Positions 43,214 through 50,262 of a stretch of DNA of 52,716 bases are shown here, one piece after another (the first letter of the stretch is position 1; each line of letters opens with the position of its first letter). Position numbers and translations under genes: made by a program. Location: contig JACRGJ010000044.1 of NCBI GenBank assembly GCA_016212425.1, positions 1-52,716 of the forward strand, written 5' to 3'. The notes under the pieces are model-generated. The model saw only the letters and a program-made list of their open reading frames with translations, did no database searches and had not been told where the DNA came from. The stretch comes from Micrococcales bacterium (lineage in GTDB: Bacteria; Actinomycetota; Actinomycetes; Actinomycetales; Microbacteriaceae).

Positions 43214-43448
43214 CAAGTACCGCCCGCAGGTCGAGGCCTTCATCAGGGCATTGGCGACGGATCCGCGGTACAGCATCGAGATCGCTGAGCGCGCACAGTC
43301 TCTTCTGGCCATTCGAGCCCGGGCCGCGGAACGCAAGGCACTGAAGCATTCGGACGGGTCTGGAAAGAGCGACGCCCCCGAACTCGCAGTGGGAGTCGGG
43401 GGCGTCAGCGGGAGTCGACGATGCTCGCCGCGTGCGCCGTCAGTCTAG
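43206..43448 (+). CDS. small hypothetical protein downstream of the integrase
   Basis: 80 residues from GTG 43206, overlapping the integrase stop. The first 50 residues are helical and charged (MLDKYRPQVEAFIRALATDP, RYSIEIAERAQSLLAIRARA), as in a real small protein. The last third is low in complexity and is encoded over a strong terminator hairpin, so the original gene may have ended earlier or been changed at its 3' end. No family was recognised. Confidence 0.5.
   Translation: MLDKYRPQVEAFIRALATDPRYSIEIAERAQSLLAIRARAAERKALKHSDGSGKSDAPELAVGVGGVSGSRRCSPRAPSV
43371..43406 (+). terminator. hairpin with 11-bp perfect stem
   Basis: GACGCCCCCGA (43371-43381) pairs with TCGGGGGCGTC (43396-43406) across a 14-base loop. 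No T-run follows. It probably ends integrase transcription. Confidence 0.6.
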
Positions 43449-43932
43449 GTTGCCGAGTCGATCCGGCGCGCACGTCCAGCGGGCTCATCGCCTCAGATTC
43501 CCGCGCTCGCCCGTCTCGTGTGGCATCCTGACGGCGACGATGCTCGGATGGCCCCATGGCCTGACGATCTGGGGAGACCCAGCGATGGCACGTCCGGGCT
43601 GAAGCGTGGCGCCTGCACGCGATGAGCAAACCGCGGGCCCCGCACTCCGGTGCGGCTGCCGAAAGCGCTCCGCGTGCCGTTCATCGCCTACAACACCCCT
43701 CTTGTCTCTCGTAGAGACACTTCTCCCCCTCTCTCCAGTGCTGAGACTCGGGATCTGCTCTTCATCTACGCAGAGCGGACGGGTCTCCGTCTGTGCAGGA
43801 GAGGCCGTGAGGTCATTGGCGCCGGAGGCGCTCGCCACCTCTGGGCTCCGAGACGATCGGGGACGACGGCCGCGATCGGTTCGGGCTGAGCCGTGAGCAG
43901 CGCCGCCTGCGCGATCTGGGGTTGGACTTCTG
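43449..43932. other. 484 bp without a confident gene; possible frameshifted gene
   Basis: Several short open frames overlap here but none has a convincing start and family. A frame at 43650-43889 gives protein-like text (LRVPFIAYNTPLVSRR). A different frame ending at TGA 43931-43933 gives REQRRLRDLGLDF, which looks like a genuine C-terminus but has no usable start after its upstream stop. A frameshift near 43845 would join them. The DNA directly precedes the 43933 gene. Confidence 0.35.
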
Positions 43933-44358
43933 ATGGCCGACAGGCAGAACAGGGCCCGCGGCGTCGCCCGGCGGATCGCAGTCGCGCGCGCATTGCGCCT
44001 GCTTGGTCTCGCCGCCGCGACGCCGCGCACGACCGCTCTGCGGTCGATGGCCGAGGCGATCGAGACGGGGCAGGTCGACGGCGACGTCACCGGCATCAGG
44101 AGTTGGTTCATCCAGACCCGGGCGGATCTCTCTCCCCAGTGGGGTCCAAGCCTGGACGCCGCTGAGCAGGGCGCCGTCCTCGCGGGTGAGCGCTACGGAG
44201 CCGTCATCCAGTTCCGTTCCGGGCGAGGGGCACAAGACGCCTTCGTCTGCATCTCGATGCGGACCGTCGCCGACCTCGTGAAGCGCGCGAACGGAGAGCC
44301 CGACCCCTGCGCGGAGTTCGAGCGCTTCCAGCGCCAGCAGGACGCCGCCGAGGTCTGA
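43933..44358 (+). CDS. hypothetical protein
   Basis: 141 residues from ATG 43933, which overlaps the TGA of the preceding fragment (TGATG), suggesting former coupling. The N-terminal 35 residues are basic and helical (ARGVARRIAVARALRLLGLA). The middle has WFIQTRADLSPQWGPSLDAA, and the C-terminal half is mixed alpha/beta (AVIQFRSGRGAQDAFVCISM). No family recognised. It is followed after 3 bp by another unknown gene. Confidence 0.55.
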   Translation: MADRQNRARGVARRIAVARALRLLGLAAATPRTTALRSMAEAIETGQVDGDVTGIRSWFIQTRADLSPQWGPSLDAAEQGAVLAGERYGAVIQFRSGRGAQDAFVCISMRTVADLVKRANGEPDPCAEFERFQRQQDAAEV

Positions 44359-44361
44359 CCG

Positions 44362-44706
44362 ATGCCCAAGTTCGGCCACTACAGGCGCCCAACGATCAGC
44401 GGTCCGAAGACCGTTCGCGTCGGCCCGACCATCTTCCACGTGCCCGCATCCAGCGAGTTCCGCCGAGTCCGGATCGGCGGCGCGGTGTACGGGTACGTCC
44501 TGGCCAATGGTGCGGTGCACGTACTCGACGAGCGCGGCGAAGTTGCCGTTCCGGCGCACTACCGGGCCGCGGTCGGTCGGAAGTACTTCGGGCTTGCCTC
44601 CGGCGCTCAGCCGGGCGTAGAGGCGTCCTCTGGACCGCCTGAGGTGGTGCTCTCCGCTCCCGGGAACGACGAGTTCATGGCCGCGTTCGGACCAGTCCGT
44701 GAATGA
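44362..44706 (+). CDS. hypothetical protein
   Basis: 114 residues from ATG 44362, 3 bp after the previous stop. A beta-rich middle (TVRVGPTIFHVPASSEFRRV, then RIGGAVYGYVLANGAVHVLD) is followed by a flexible Pro/Ser/Gly-rich stretch and a short tail. No signal peptide, membrane helix or known motif was seen. The end overlaps the start of the recombinase-domain gene, so these three genes look like one operon. Confidence 0.55.
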   Translation: MPKFGHYRRPTISGPKTVRVGPTIFHVPASSEFRRVRIGGAVYGYVLANGAVHVLDERGEVAVPAHYRAAVGRKYFGLASGAQPGVEASSGPPEVVLSAPGNDEFMAAFGPVRE

Positions 44707-45088
44707 GGCGCCCACGCGCGCTCAGCGTGCATTCGTGGCCGGTGTGCGGGAGGCGCTCCGTCTCGGCGACGACCTGGCTGATGAGCAGATCCTCGCCGCC
44801 GCCGCGGAGTGGGAACATGCCGAGCGCTCGACACGGATCCGAGCGGGAATGACCACCTACGTACGCAAGGGCAGACGTCTCGGTACGCCGATCTCGCCTG
44901 AGCGGGAGGCCGTATACCGCCATGTGATCGCTCTCCGGGTGTCCGGGCTCTCCCTGAGCAAGATCGCGGCGGCGATGAACGATGCGGGCGTCCCGACGCC
45001 CCGCGGCGGACCTTGGGGCGTCAGCCCCGTGCAGAAGATCTTGGCCAGCGATACGGCCAGACGACTCCTCGGTGCGGCTCCCCCCTGA
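44699..45088 (+). CDS. recombinase-domain fragment protein
   Basis: 129 residues from GTG 44699, overlapping the previous stop (GTGAATGA). Residues about 70-120 read SLSKIAAAMNDAGVPTPRGG then PWGVSPVQKILAS. This matches the Recombinase domain of large serine recombinases (pattern AxxLNxxGVPTPRGGxWxxxxVxxIL), a DNA-binding helix set. The catalytic resolvase domain is missing. It may be a remnant of a large serine integrase or a small DNA-binding control protein. Confidence 0.6.
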   Translation: MNEAPTRAQRAFVAGVREALRLGDDLADEQILAAAAEWEHAERSTRIRAGMTTYVRKGRRLGTPISPEREAVYRHVIALRVSGLSLSKIAAAMNDAGVPTPRGGPWGVSPVQKILASDTARRLLGAAPP

Positions 45089-45106
45089 CCGTAGCGAGGA
45101 CCCTCG

Positions 45107-45143
45107 TCGGGTGCCGCGTGCCGGGCCTCTCCGCGGCACCCGA
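45107..45143 (+). terminator. hairpin with 12-bp perfect stem
   Basis: TCGGGTGCCGCG (45107-45118) pairs with CGCGGCACCCGA (45132-45143), loop 13 bases. It sits 18 bp after the recombinase-fragment stop. Confidence 0.7.
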
Positions 45144-45153
45144 CCTTGAACGG

Positions 45154-45192
45154 GGCGCCGGGCGTGCTGATGGGGTCTCCTCGCCCGGCGCC
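45154..45192. terminator. second hairpin, 11-bp perfect stem
   Basis: GGCGCCGGGCG (45154-45164) pairs with CGCCCGGCGCC (45182-45192), loop 17 bases. With the previous hairpin it insulates the convergent genes ending at 45088 and 45238. Confidence 0.65.
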
Positions 45193-45237
45193 TCGTCAGC
45201 GGGTGGGCGGCCCGCGGAGGTAGCGGTTGCGTCCCGC

Positions 45238-45480
45238 TCATGGTCGTTGACGACGGACCGATCTGGCCGCCACCAGGTTGCTGATCCCCACTGCGATGAA
45301 GACGACGGTGAAGATCAGCGGGAACCAGCGGTCTAGCCAGTTGGGGTGGGGCGGCGTTCCGAGCACGATCCAGACGACAAGCCGAAGCAGAGCCACGACG
45401 ATGGCGACGATCCCGATCACGGCGAAGACCTGCCACCTCACGGCCCGGCGCCTGGGCGGTCGAGGATCAGTCACGCGCAC
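45238..45480 (-). CDS. small two-helix membrane protein
   Basis: 80 residues from GTG 45480; GTG 45474 is favoured if the minus-strand CATGCT six bases upstream is a leaderless -10. Two hydrophobic helices, WQVFAVIGIVAIVVALLRLV and WFPLIFTVVFIAVGISNLVA, with basic ends (RRQRP at the C-terminus). No family recognised. Confidence 0.55.
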   Translation of the reverse strand: MRVTDPRPPRRRAVRWQVFAVIGIVAIVVALLRLVVWIVLGTPPHPNWLDRWFPLIFTVVFIAVGISNLVAARSVRRQRP

Positions 45481-45581
45481 AGCATGTCACCGTGACGCTA
45501 GGCACCGTCGCGGCCATCTCAAAAACGATGGTCGGGCGAGAGACGCCGATCGGGCCTGATCCACGAGCACCTCTGGTCTCA

Positions 45582-45636
45582 AAACTAACTCTCACTACCT
45601 GTGAATTTGATAGGTGAGTTATAAGAGTATTGTAGT
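45582..45636. promoter_or_regulatory. AT-rich control region of the serine recombinase
   Basis: A conspicuously AT-rich stretch in a GC-rich genome. It contains TCACTACCTGTGA (45592-45604, TCAC/GTGA dyad) and AACTC (45587-45591) facing GAGTT (45616-45620), then TATAAG and TATTGT just before ATG 45637. It could be both the promoter and the recombinase binding site. Confidence 0.35.
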
Positions 45637-46194
45637 ATGACGACCTTCGGCTACATCCGCACCTCGACCCGCGACCAGAATGCGACGCTTCAGCGCGACG
45701 CACTGGAGCAGGCGGGGGTGAAGAAGATCTACGCCGATGAGGGCGTCAGCGGTACCTTGGCCAGCCGACCTGAACTTGATCGGCTCCTCGATCGGCTGGA
45801 GCCCGGCGACGAGGTGGTGGCATGGAAGTTGGACCGGATGGGTCGCAACACCCGCCACGTCCTCGACCTGATCGAGACCATCACGGACAAGGGCGCCATC
45901 TTCCGGAGCCTGACCGAGGGCATCACGACCTCCGGGCCGATGGGGAAGGCGATGCTGACGATCATGAGCGCGTTCGCACAGTTGGAGCGGGACACCATCG
46001 TGGAGCGCACCCGTGCTGGGCTCGACGCGGCACGCGCACAGGGGCGCGTCGGCGGACGTCCGACCAAGGTGGACACGAAGACCTTGGAGCGTATCCGCAA
46101 GTTGGCCGCCTCCGGACAGCACTCCCGCAAGGAGATGGCCGAGATGGCTGGGGTCAGCCAGGCGACCCTCTACCGCGTCCTCTCCCGGCTCTGA
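45637..46194 (+). CDS. serine recombinase (resolvase/invertase family)
   Basis: 185 residues from ATG 45637. N-terminal catalytic domain: FGYIRTSTRDQN with nucleophile S10, IYADEGVSGTLASRPELDRL, VVAWKLDRMGRNTRHVLDLI and MGKAMLTIMSAFAQLERDTI, all standard for Hin/Tn3-type resolvases. The C-terminal helix-turn-helix is KLAASGQHSRKEMAEMAGVS. At this size it is a resolvase or invertase, not a large serine integrase. No matching inverted segment with crossover sites was found nearby. It is convergent with the DUF6941-like gene. Confidence 0.92.
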   Translation: MTTFGYIRTSTRDQNATLQRDALEQAGVKKIYADEGVSGTLASRPELDRLLDRLEPGDEVVAWKLDRMGRNTRHVLDLIETITDKGAIFRSLTEGITTSGPMGKAMLTIMSAFAQLERDTIVERTRAGLDAARAQGRVGGRPTKVDTKTLERIRKLAASGQHSRKEMAEMAGVSQATLYRVLSRL

Positions 46195-46240
46195 GCCCGC
46201 TGGCCTACGGCGCTCATCGCCTCACGCGCGCCCTAGCGGC

Positions 46241-46735
46241 TTAGCCCAAGACGGGACCCGGAGGAGGCCCCGGGACAAAGAAGCGCACTCGCGCCTTTTC
46301 CTCCCCGTCAATCGAGACCTGCCAACTGTAGGAGTGCCCCATCGGGATGGGCATGCCCGCGCCGAAGTTGAGTACGACCGACGCCGCTGCTTCGATAGCC
46401 CCTCTTGGGATCCGAACGCCCTGGACGAGCGGTTCGGTGAACTGGACGTTCTGGGCGATCCTCATCGGTTGGCTCTGATCAGAGGGCCCGGGCATCTGAA
46501 CGGGCTGATCTCCTGCGTCCAACAGAACAATCTCCACCGCCGCCTCGCTGTCCGGTGCGGGCCACGGAACCCGCAGCATCAGCATGAGACTAAAGGGCGC
46601 AGTAGCGCCCCGCTGAAGGTCGAAGTTGATGACCGTGACGCCGCCGCCGATGACATTCAGTTTCCCGGCTTGGTCGGCCGCCGCATAGTCGGCGAGCAAG
46701 ACGTAGGCGGTGATCGCGTCCGCGATCTCGGTCAC
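46241..46735 (-). CDS. DUF6941-like protein
   Basis: 164 residues from GTG 46735, overlapping the upstream stop as GTGA. The N-terminus AITAYVLLADYAAADQAGKL then NVIGGGVTVINFD fits the family pattern of a small beta-sandwich protein (LLADxAxxxxGKLxxxGGG). A middle acidic loop and a C-terminal beta pair (YSWQVSIDGEEKARVRFFV) follow. The family is of unknown function. It is the last gene of a three-gene minus-strand operon. Confidence 0.6.
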   Translation of the reverse strand: MTEIADAITAYVLLADYAAADQAGKLNVIGGGVTVINFDLQRGATAPFSLMLMLRVPWPAPDSEAAVEIVLLDAGDQPVQMPGPSDQSQPMRIAQNVQFTEPLVQGVRIPRGAIEAAASVVLNFGAGMPIPMGHSYSWQVSIDGEEKARVRFFVPGPPPGPVLG

Positions 46736-47058
46736 GGGACCAGTTGAGGCGTAAGTCCGGCAAGACCGAAGGGGATGATGATTCGCGACTGAGCCGAGGC
46801 CAGCACCCGATCCACCACTACTTCCTTGGTGGTCAGGGCCGTAGGTGTGATGCGCGTCATTTGAGTCCACGCGACTCGAATCGCGGCATAAGTCGCGTTC
46901 ACCCTCACCACCTCGGCGGGCGCCTGGACTCCATCTTCGGACTCGAAGGCGATTACGAGATCTCCGACGGCCAGCCCCGGAGCATCCTCGATGAGGACAG
47001 TCGTGAGGCCCTCAGCATCAACGTCGTTCAGGTCAATCTCGACCCTCTGCTCGCTCAT
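46732..47058 (-). CDS. hypothetical protein
   Basis: 108 residues from ATG 47058, with AAGGAGA about five bases upstream. Acidic first half (EIDLNDVDAEGLTTVLIEDA, GDLVIAFESEDGVQAPAEVV), then a beta-rich second half ending LTPQLVP. No signal or membrane helix. Coupled to the DUF6941-like gene by a 4-base overlap and 12 bp downstream of the next gene. Confidence 0.6.
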   Translation of the reverse strand: MSEQRVEIDLNDVDAEGLTTVLIEDAPGLAVGDLVIAFESEDGVQAPAEVVRVNATYAAIRVAWTQMTRITPTALTTKEVVVDRVLASAQSRIIIPFGLAGLTPQLVP

Positions 47059-47070
47059 TATGTCTCCTTC

Positions 47071-47526
47071 TCACAACATTCGGGGGTACGGATTCTTCCG
47101 ACGATCGCTGAAGACTCCCTCCAGAGCGGCTACGTCCGGCATCAGCGTGAGATCGACCGGACTCCCAACAACATAGTGATGTCGGGGCGGCTCATCCACG
47201 GTCGCCAGAAATCCCCCATCGCTCAGTGTGCGCCCATCTGTGACCGCGATCTTGTCCCCGTTCGGGGCATCCAGGTCGTCTCTGAGAGCCAGACACAGAC
47301 GAGCCACAGCGTCGTCTACCGCTTCGTCGGGGAACCGCTCGATGGCGAAGACCGACACGCAGTAGAGGGCGGGGACCCGCCCGTCCTCCACGTCGCGCTT
47401 GTAACTGCGGATGGCGCTCCGCTCCAGCGCAGCAGACGTGAACGGCCCGAACCGGACGACCACCCAGTCGTCCGGAAGCACGCCATCCACATTGTTTACC
47501 ATACGAGTTGCATCAGAAGTGGTCAT
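47071..47526 (-). CDS. hypothetical protein
   Basis: 151 residues from ATG 47526. Mixed alpha/beta soluble protein: GVLPDDWVVVRFGPFTSAAL, YCVSVFAIERFPDEAVDDAV, HHYVVGSPVDLTLMPDVAAL. No known motif. First gene of the minus-strand trio. Its start codon interlocks with a plus-strand ATG at 47525 in a CATG. Confidence 0.6.
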   Translation of the reverse strand: MTTSDATRMVNNVDGVLPDDWVVVRFGPFTSAALERSAIRSYKRDVEDGRVPALYCVSVFAIERFPDEAVDDAVARLCLALRDDLDAPNGDKIAVTDGRTLSDGGFLATVDEPPRHHYVVGSPVDLTLMPDVAALEGVFSDRRKNPYPRML

Positions 47527-47665
47527 GCCCGTGATACGCCTTCGCTCGGCCAAGGCGCGGAAGATTCGTGAGAGATTCCGTCTCGTGCAGGAAGATTCCG
47601 GGCCGCCGCCGCTCCCGCCCGTCTCGGACGACGAGTTGGACGACGACGCACTGGATCTGGCGTAG
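47525..47665 (+). CDS. possible small acidic-tailed protein
   Basis: 46 residues from ATG 47525: a basic helix (VIRLRSAKARKIRERFRLVQ) then a Pro/Asp/Glu-rich tail (PPLPPVSDDELDDDALDLA). The polar split looks like a real peptide, but there is no strong ribosome site, and it shares its start with the divergent gene. Low confidence. Confidence 0.3.
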   Translation: MPVIRLRSAKARKIRERFRLVQEDSGPPPLPPVSDDELDDDALDLA

Positions 47666-47747
47666 GACGGGACCTGACCCCAGTTCGGGCGCCTGGTCGG
47701 CGAGCAGTTACTGACTTAGGCTCGCGTCGAAACGCGAGGGGAACGCG

Positions 47748-48251
47748 ATGAGTCGGTTACAGCCACAGCAGGATTCCCGGACAAGGCCGATCGCCTGCCC
47801 GCATTGTGGGAGCACGAATGCTCGCACCCTGAAGGTGATCCACGAGAACGGGACCAGTATTAGCAGAGGCACTGGCACGGTGTGGTCAAACGGCGGCAAC
47901 GGTGGTGGGCACCTGAAGACGGTGTCGATGACCACGCACCGACAGACCACCGCCGCCAAGAACGCGGCGCCTCCGAAGAAGCGCTTCAACGGTATCGCGC
48001 TGCTCGGCCTCGGATTCATGGTCCCGCTCCTCGCCATCGCGTTCCGCTTCGTCATGCAGATGAACGGGCTGGCAGACACAGCCTCCTTCGCTCTGATCGC
48101 GGCGGTGGTGGTGAGCGCCGGGTGCTTGATCGGCGGCATCGTCATGACGCCTCGTGACCACTTCTTCAATCGCGTGACCTACCCAGCCCTCCGGCAGGAC
48201 TGGGAGCACACCTGGGCGTGCAACCGGTGCGGGGGGCGCTTCCAGTTCTGA
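47748..48251 (+). CDS. membrane protein with two zinc-ribbon halves
   Basis: 167 residues from ATG 47748, with GAGGGGA upstream. An N-terminal CPHCGS and a C-terminal CNRCGG form two CxxC knuckles, probably one zinc ribbon. Between them are a Ser/Thr/Gly-rich stretch and two membrane helices (GIALLGLGFMVPLLAIAFRF; FALIAAVVVSAGCLIGGIVM), which would place both knuckles on the same side. This layout resembles small zinc-ribbon sensor or partner proteins of unknown function. Confidence 0.65.
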   Translation: MSRLQPQQDSRTRPIACPHCGSTNARTLKVIHENGTSISRGTGTVWSNGGNGGGHLKTVSMTTHRQTTAAKNAAPPKKRFNGIALLGLGFMVPLLAIAFRFVMQMNGLADTASFALIAAVVVSAGCLIGGIVMTPRDHFFNRVTYPALRQDWEHTWACNRCGGRFQF

Positions 48252-48266
48252 GCGACGCCTCGTCGA

Positions 48267-48527
48267 TCAGAGGCGACGCTGGACGACCTCGGCCAGCACG
48301 CGGACGGCGACCCCCGGCTCCACCGGATTGAACGCGGCGACCTTGGACACCGTCTCGTCCTAGGAGGTCGACACTCCCAGATCCCATCTCCAACGGCCAT
48401 CGCGGGCGGAGTAGGCGGCGTACATCCTCCGGCTGGATCGGACACGGGCGACCAGCACGACGCCCATTTCGGCACCGCCCTCGTAGAGGCGCCAGGAGCG
48501 CCCTGAGCGGACCTCCTCGACCTTCAT
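48267..48527 (-). pseudogene. small gene interrupted by an in-frame TAG
   Basis: From ATG 48527 the frame runs 55 residues (MKVEEVRSGRSWRLYEGGAE, then MGVVLVARVRSSRRMYAAYS) to TAG 48360-48362. It then continues in the same frame for 30 more protein-like residues (DETVSKVAAFNPVEPGVAVR and VLAEVVQRRL) to TGA 48267-48269. The second half has no start of its own. A single nonsense change in an 86-residue protein explains this best. No family recognised. Confidence 0.55.
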
Positions 48528-48615
48528 CGGGCGAGGCTACGTCGAGCCACCGTCGCCGGACCTCCGTGGTCGGTGTGAGCCCCGAGCCTCCCGGCACCCC
48601 ACTGCGAACGTAAAA

Positions 48616-48693
48616 GGTGCGACCCCGGCCGGAGGTTGTCCCAGGCCCCGCCGTCGTCCCAATTACTTGTCGGCGTCCGGTCGGGGTCGCACC
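48616..48693 (-). terminator. long stem-loop followed by a T-run on the minus strand
   Basis: 18-base arms (48616-48633 and 48676-48693) pair with one mismatch around a 42-base loop that contains a further CGCCG/CGGCG stem. On the minus strand the stem is followed by TTTTA. It lies 61 bp beyond the stop of the 48755 gene and is probably its terminator, though an RNA element is possible. Confidence 0.55.
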
Positions 48694-48754
48694 CCAGATC
48701 GTTTGTCATCTTCTGGAGCAGTTCGCGCGGCCTCCTAAGTCAACGATCCCCGCG

Positions 48755-49135
48755 CTAAGCCGGGCTGAGCAATCTGCGCGCGGCATCGAAGAGAAAGAAC
48801 CATCCCAGCATCGCCGTGAGGAACAGCACCACGTAGATGGCAAAGAACATTCGGCGCTTCCAGAGGACCTGAATCTTCAGCAGGGGCTCGGCCACATGCG
48901 TGCCGAGCCAGGCCGAAACGGCGATCATCGCCGCCGACATGGCGGTGAGAGTGAAGATGAGAAGGCCGACGCGAGCGGCGATCCGCTCGTCCACCAGCCC
49001 GGCAGCGCCACTCGCGATGAACGCGATCACGACGACTACGGATCCACCCAGAGCCTGAGTGGTGACATCCCGCCAGAAAGTCTCCTGGCGAATCCACTTC
49101 AAGACCCATGGGCGACGAAATCTCTGGTTGGTCAC
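48755..49135 (-). CDS. membrane protein, three predicted helices
   Basis: 126 residues from GTG 49135. Helices: ALGGSVVVVIAFIASGAAGL, VGLLIFTLTAMSAAMIAVSA and MFFAIYVVLFLTAMLGWFFL. A basic N-terminus (FRRPWVLKWIRQ) is cytoplasmic. No family recognised. It is the last gene before the right end of the element; a minus-strand TACGCT eight bases upstream may be its -10. Confidence 0.6.
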   Translation of the reverse strand: MTNQRFRRPWVLKWIRQETFWRDVTTQALGGSVVVVIAFIASGAAGLVDERIAARVGLLIFTLTAMSAAMIAVSAWLGTHVAEPLLKIQVLWKRRMFFAIYVVLFLTAMLGWFFLFDAARRLLSPA

Positions 49136-49217
49136 GTCTGGAGAGCGTAGGGGTCCGCGACCTCAGTTCTCTCGGACCAGTCGCGCGACGCTGTAGCCGA
49201 ACCGGACTCAGCGCTCC

Positions 49218-49243
49218 GTGCCCCAAATCGTGCCCTCGTGCCC
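49218..49243. promoter_or_regulatory. candidate integrase arm-type sites, right
   Basis: GTGCCCC (49218-49224), GTGCCC (49230-49235) and GTGCCC (49238-49243) cluster about 80 bp inside the right end. They match the motif pair near the left end. Confidence 0.4.
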
Positions 49244-49308
49244 TACATTCTGACCAGGCAAAAGGCCGCGGTTTCTTGAAACGGCGGGGCTCGAAGACCA
49301 CTTCAGGA

Positions 49309-50256
49309 CTAACCATCCGAATGTGGCAGATCCACCGCGGTCTCGGTAACCGGCGGCGCGGTGCGCGCGACGCGGGCGCGGCGGCGGCTGAGGCCGACGC
49401 CGAGCAGGGAGCTCGCCCCGCCCACGAGCGCCAGCGGCGCGGGGACCTCGCCGAAGGCGAGGAACGCGATGCCCACGACGAGCACCGGCACGACGTAGGT
49501 GGTGATGCTGAGCGCGGACGGAGTCATCCGCGTCAAGGCATAGGCCCAGGTGGTGAAGGCGAGAGCCGTCGGCACGACGCCCAGGTAGACGACGCCGAGC
49601 AGCGTCGCGGGCACCGTCGACGCGGACGCCGAAGCGAGCTGCGATACCAGGGCGCCCGCGAAGGGCAGGCAGACGAGGAACCCGATCGCACAGCCGAGGA
49701 AGGTGACCTGGACGCCGGGGAGCCGACCGAGGAGCGGCTTCTGCGCCAGGACGCCGATCGCGTACGTGACGGCGGCGACGACGGCTCCCAGCACGCCCAC
49801 CCCGCCACCGAGGCTCGCGCCGTCGGCGATCGCGATCAGCGCGACCCCGAGGAACGCGGTGCCGACGCCGATGCCGAGCCACCGGCCGATCCGCTCGTGC
49901 AGAATCGCGGCGCTGCCGAACGCGATGAGGATCGGGCCGATGCCCACGATGAGGGCGGTGGTGCCGGCGTCGAGCACCTGCTCGGCGAGGTTCAGCGCCA
50001 CGTTGTAGCAGCCGAACCAGCCGACGCCGAACACGGCGAGCAGCACCCACTCGCGCGGCACCGGCCGCACCCACCGACGGGAGAGCAGCAGCAGGATGCC
50101 GAGCGCCGCGGTGCCCGCCGCGAGGCGCCCCAGCGCGAGGGGCGCGCCGTCGAGGCGCGTGCCGAGACCGCGGATGACCACGAACGCGCTCGCCCAGGCC
50201 ACCAGGGTGAACACGACGGCCGCGGCGAGGCGGAGCGGGTCGCGGGATCCGGCCAT
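49309..50256 (-). CDS. EamA/DMT-family transporter, 3' end altered by the element
   Basis: 315 residues from ATG 50256. Ten membrane helices in two EamA repeats, e.g. LAAAVVFTLVAWASAFVVIR, ALIVGIGPILIAFGSAAILH, YLGVVPTALAFTTWAYALTR and PVLVVGIAFLAFGEVPAPLA. Metabolite efflux or uptake; the substrate is not inferable. The final codons (VDLPHSDG) run through the attR core into element DNA. With the attL side instead, the frame would end VDLPQ and TAG. Confidence 0.88.
   Translation of the reverse strand: MAGSRDPLRLAAAVVFTLVAWASAFVVIRGLGTRLDGAPLALGRLAAGTAALGILLLLSRRWVRPVPREWVLLAVFGVGWFGCYNVALNLAEQVLDAGTTALIVGIGPILIAFGSAAILHERIGRWLGIGVGTAFLGVALIAIADGASLGGGVGVLGAVVAAVTYAIGVLAQKPLLGRLPGVQVTFLGCAIGFLVCLPFAGALVSQLASASASTVPATLLGVVYLGVVPTALAFTTWAYALTRMTPSALSITTYVVPVLVVGIAFLAFGEVPAPLALVGGASSLLGVGLSRRRARVARTAPPVTETAVDLPHSDG
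49322..49333. repeat. proposed attR core TGTGGCAGATCC
   Basis: Direct repeat of 42075-42086. It lies within the last codons of the EamA gene; bases beyond it toward 49309 would come from the element. Confidence 0.6.
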
Positions 50257-50262
50257 GCGGCG

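Larger units (their letters stand above)
42075..49333. mobile_element. integrated element with tyrosine integrase
   Basis: 7,259 bp bounded by 12-bp direct repeats. The left end carries an integrase reading inward. Cargo is a serine recombinase, a recombinase-domain fragment, small unknown proteins, zinc-ribbon and membrane proteins, a DUF6941-like protein and at least one broken gene. Base composition is visibly lower in GC than the flanks in places, especially 45580-45640. No capsid, terminase, replication or conjugation gene was recognised, so it may be a decayed prophage, a satellite or a small integrative island. Confidence 0.75.

Noticed and set aside
43485-44111. A 208-codon minus-strand frame opposite the 43933 gene.
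   Set aside because: Its residues are Arg/Ser/Ala-rich shadow text, and the plus-strand frames form a coupled gene series.
48524-48709. A 61-codon minus-strand frame starting MTNDLGCDPDRTPTSNWDDG.
   Set aside because: It runs across the long stem-loop, its composition follows the inverted repeat, and no ribosome site or family supports it.
42075-49333. A phage-defence island.
   Set aside because: No recognisable restriction, Abi, CBASS, retron, toxin-antitoxin or similar module was seen. The unknown genes could hide one, but nothing in their motifs supports it.
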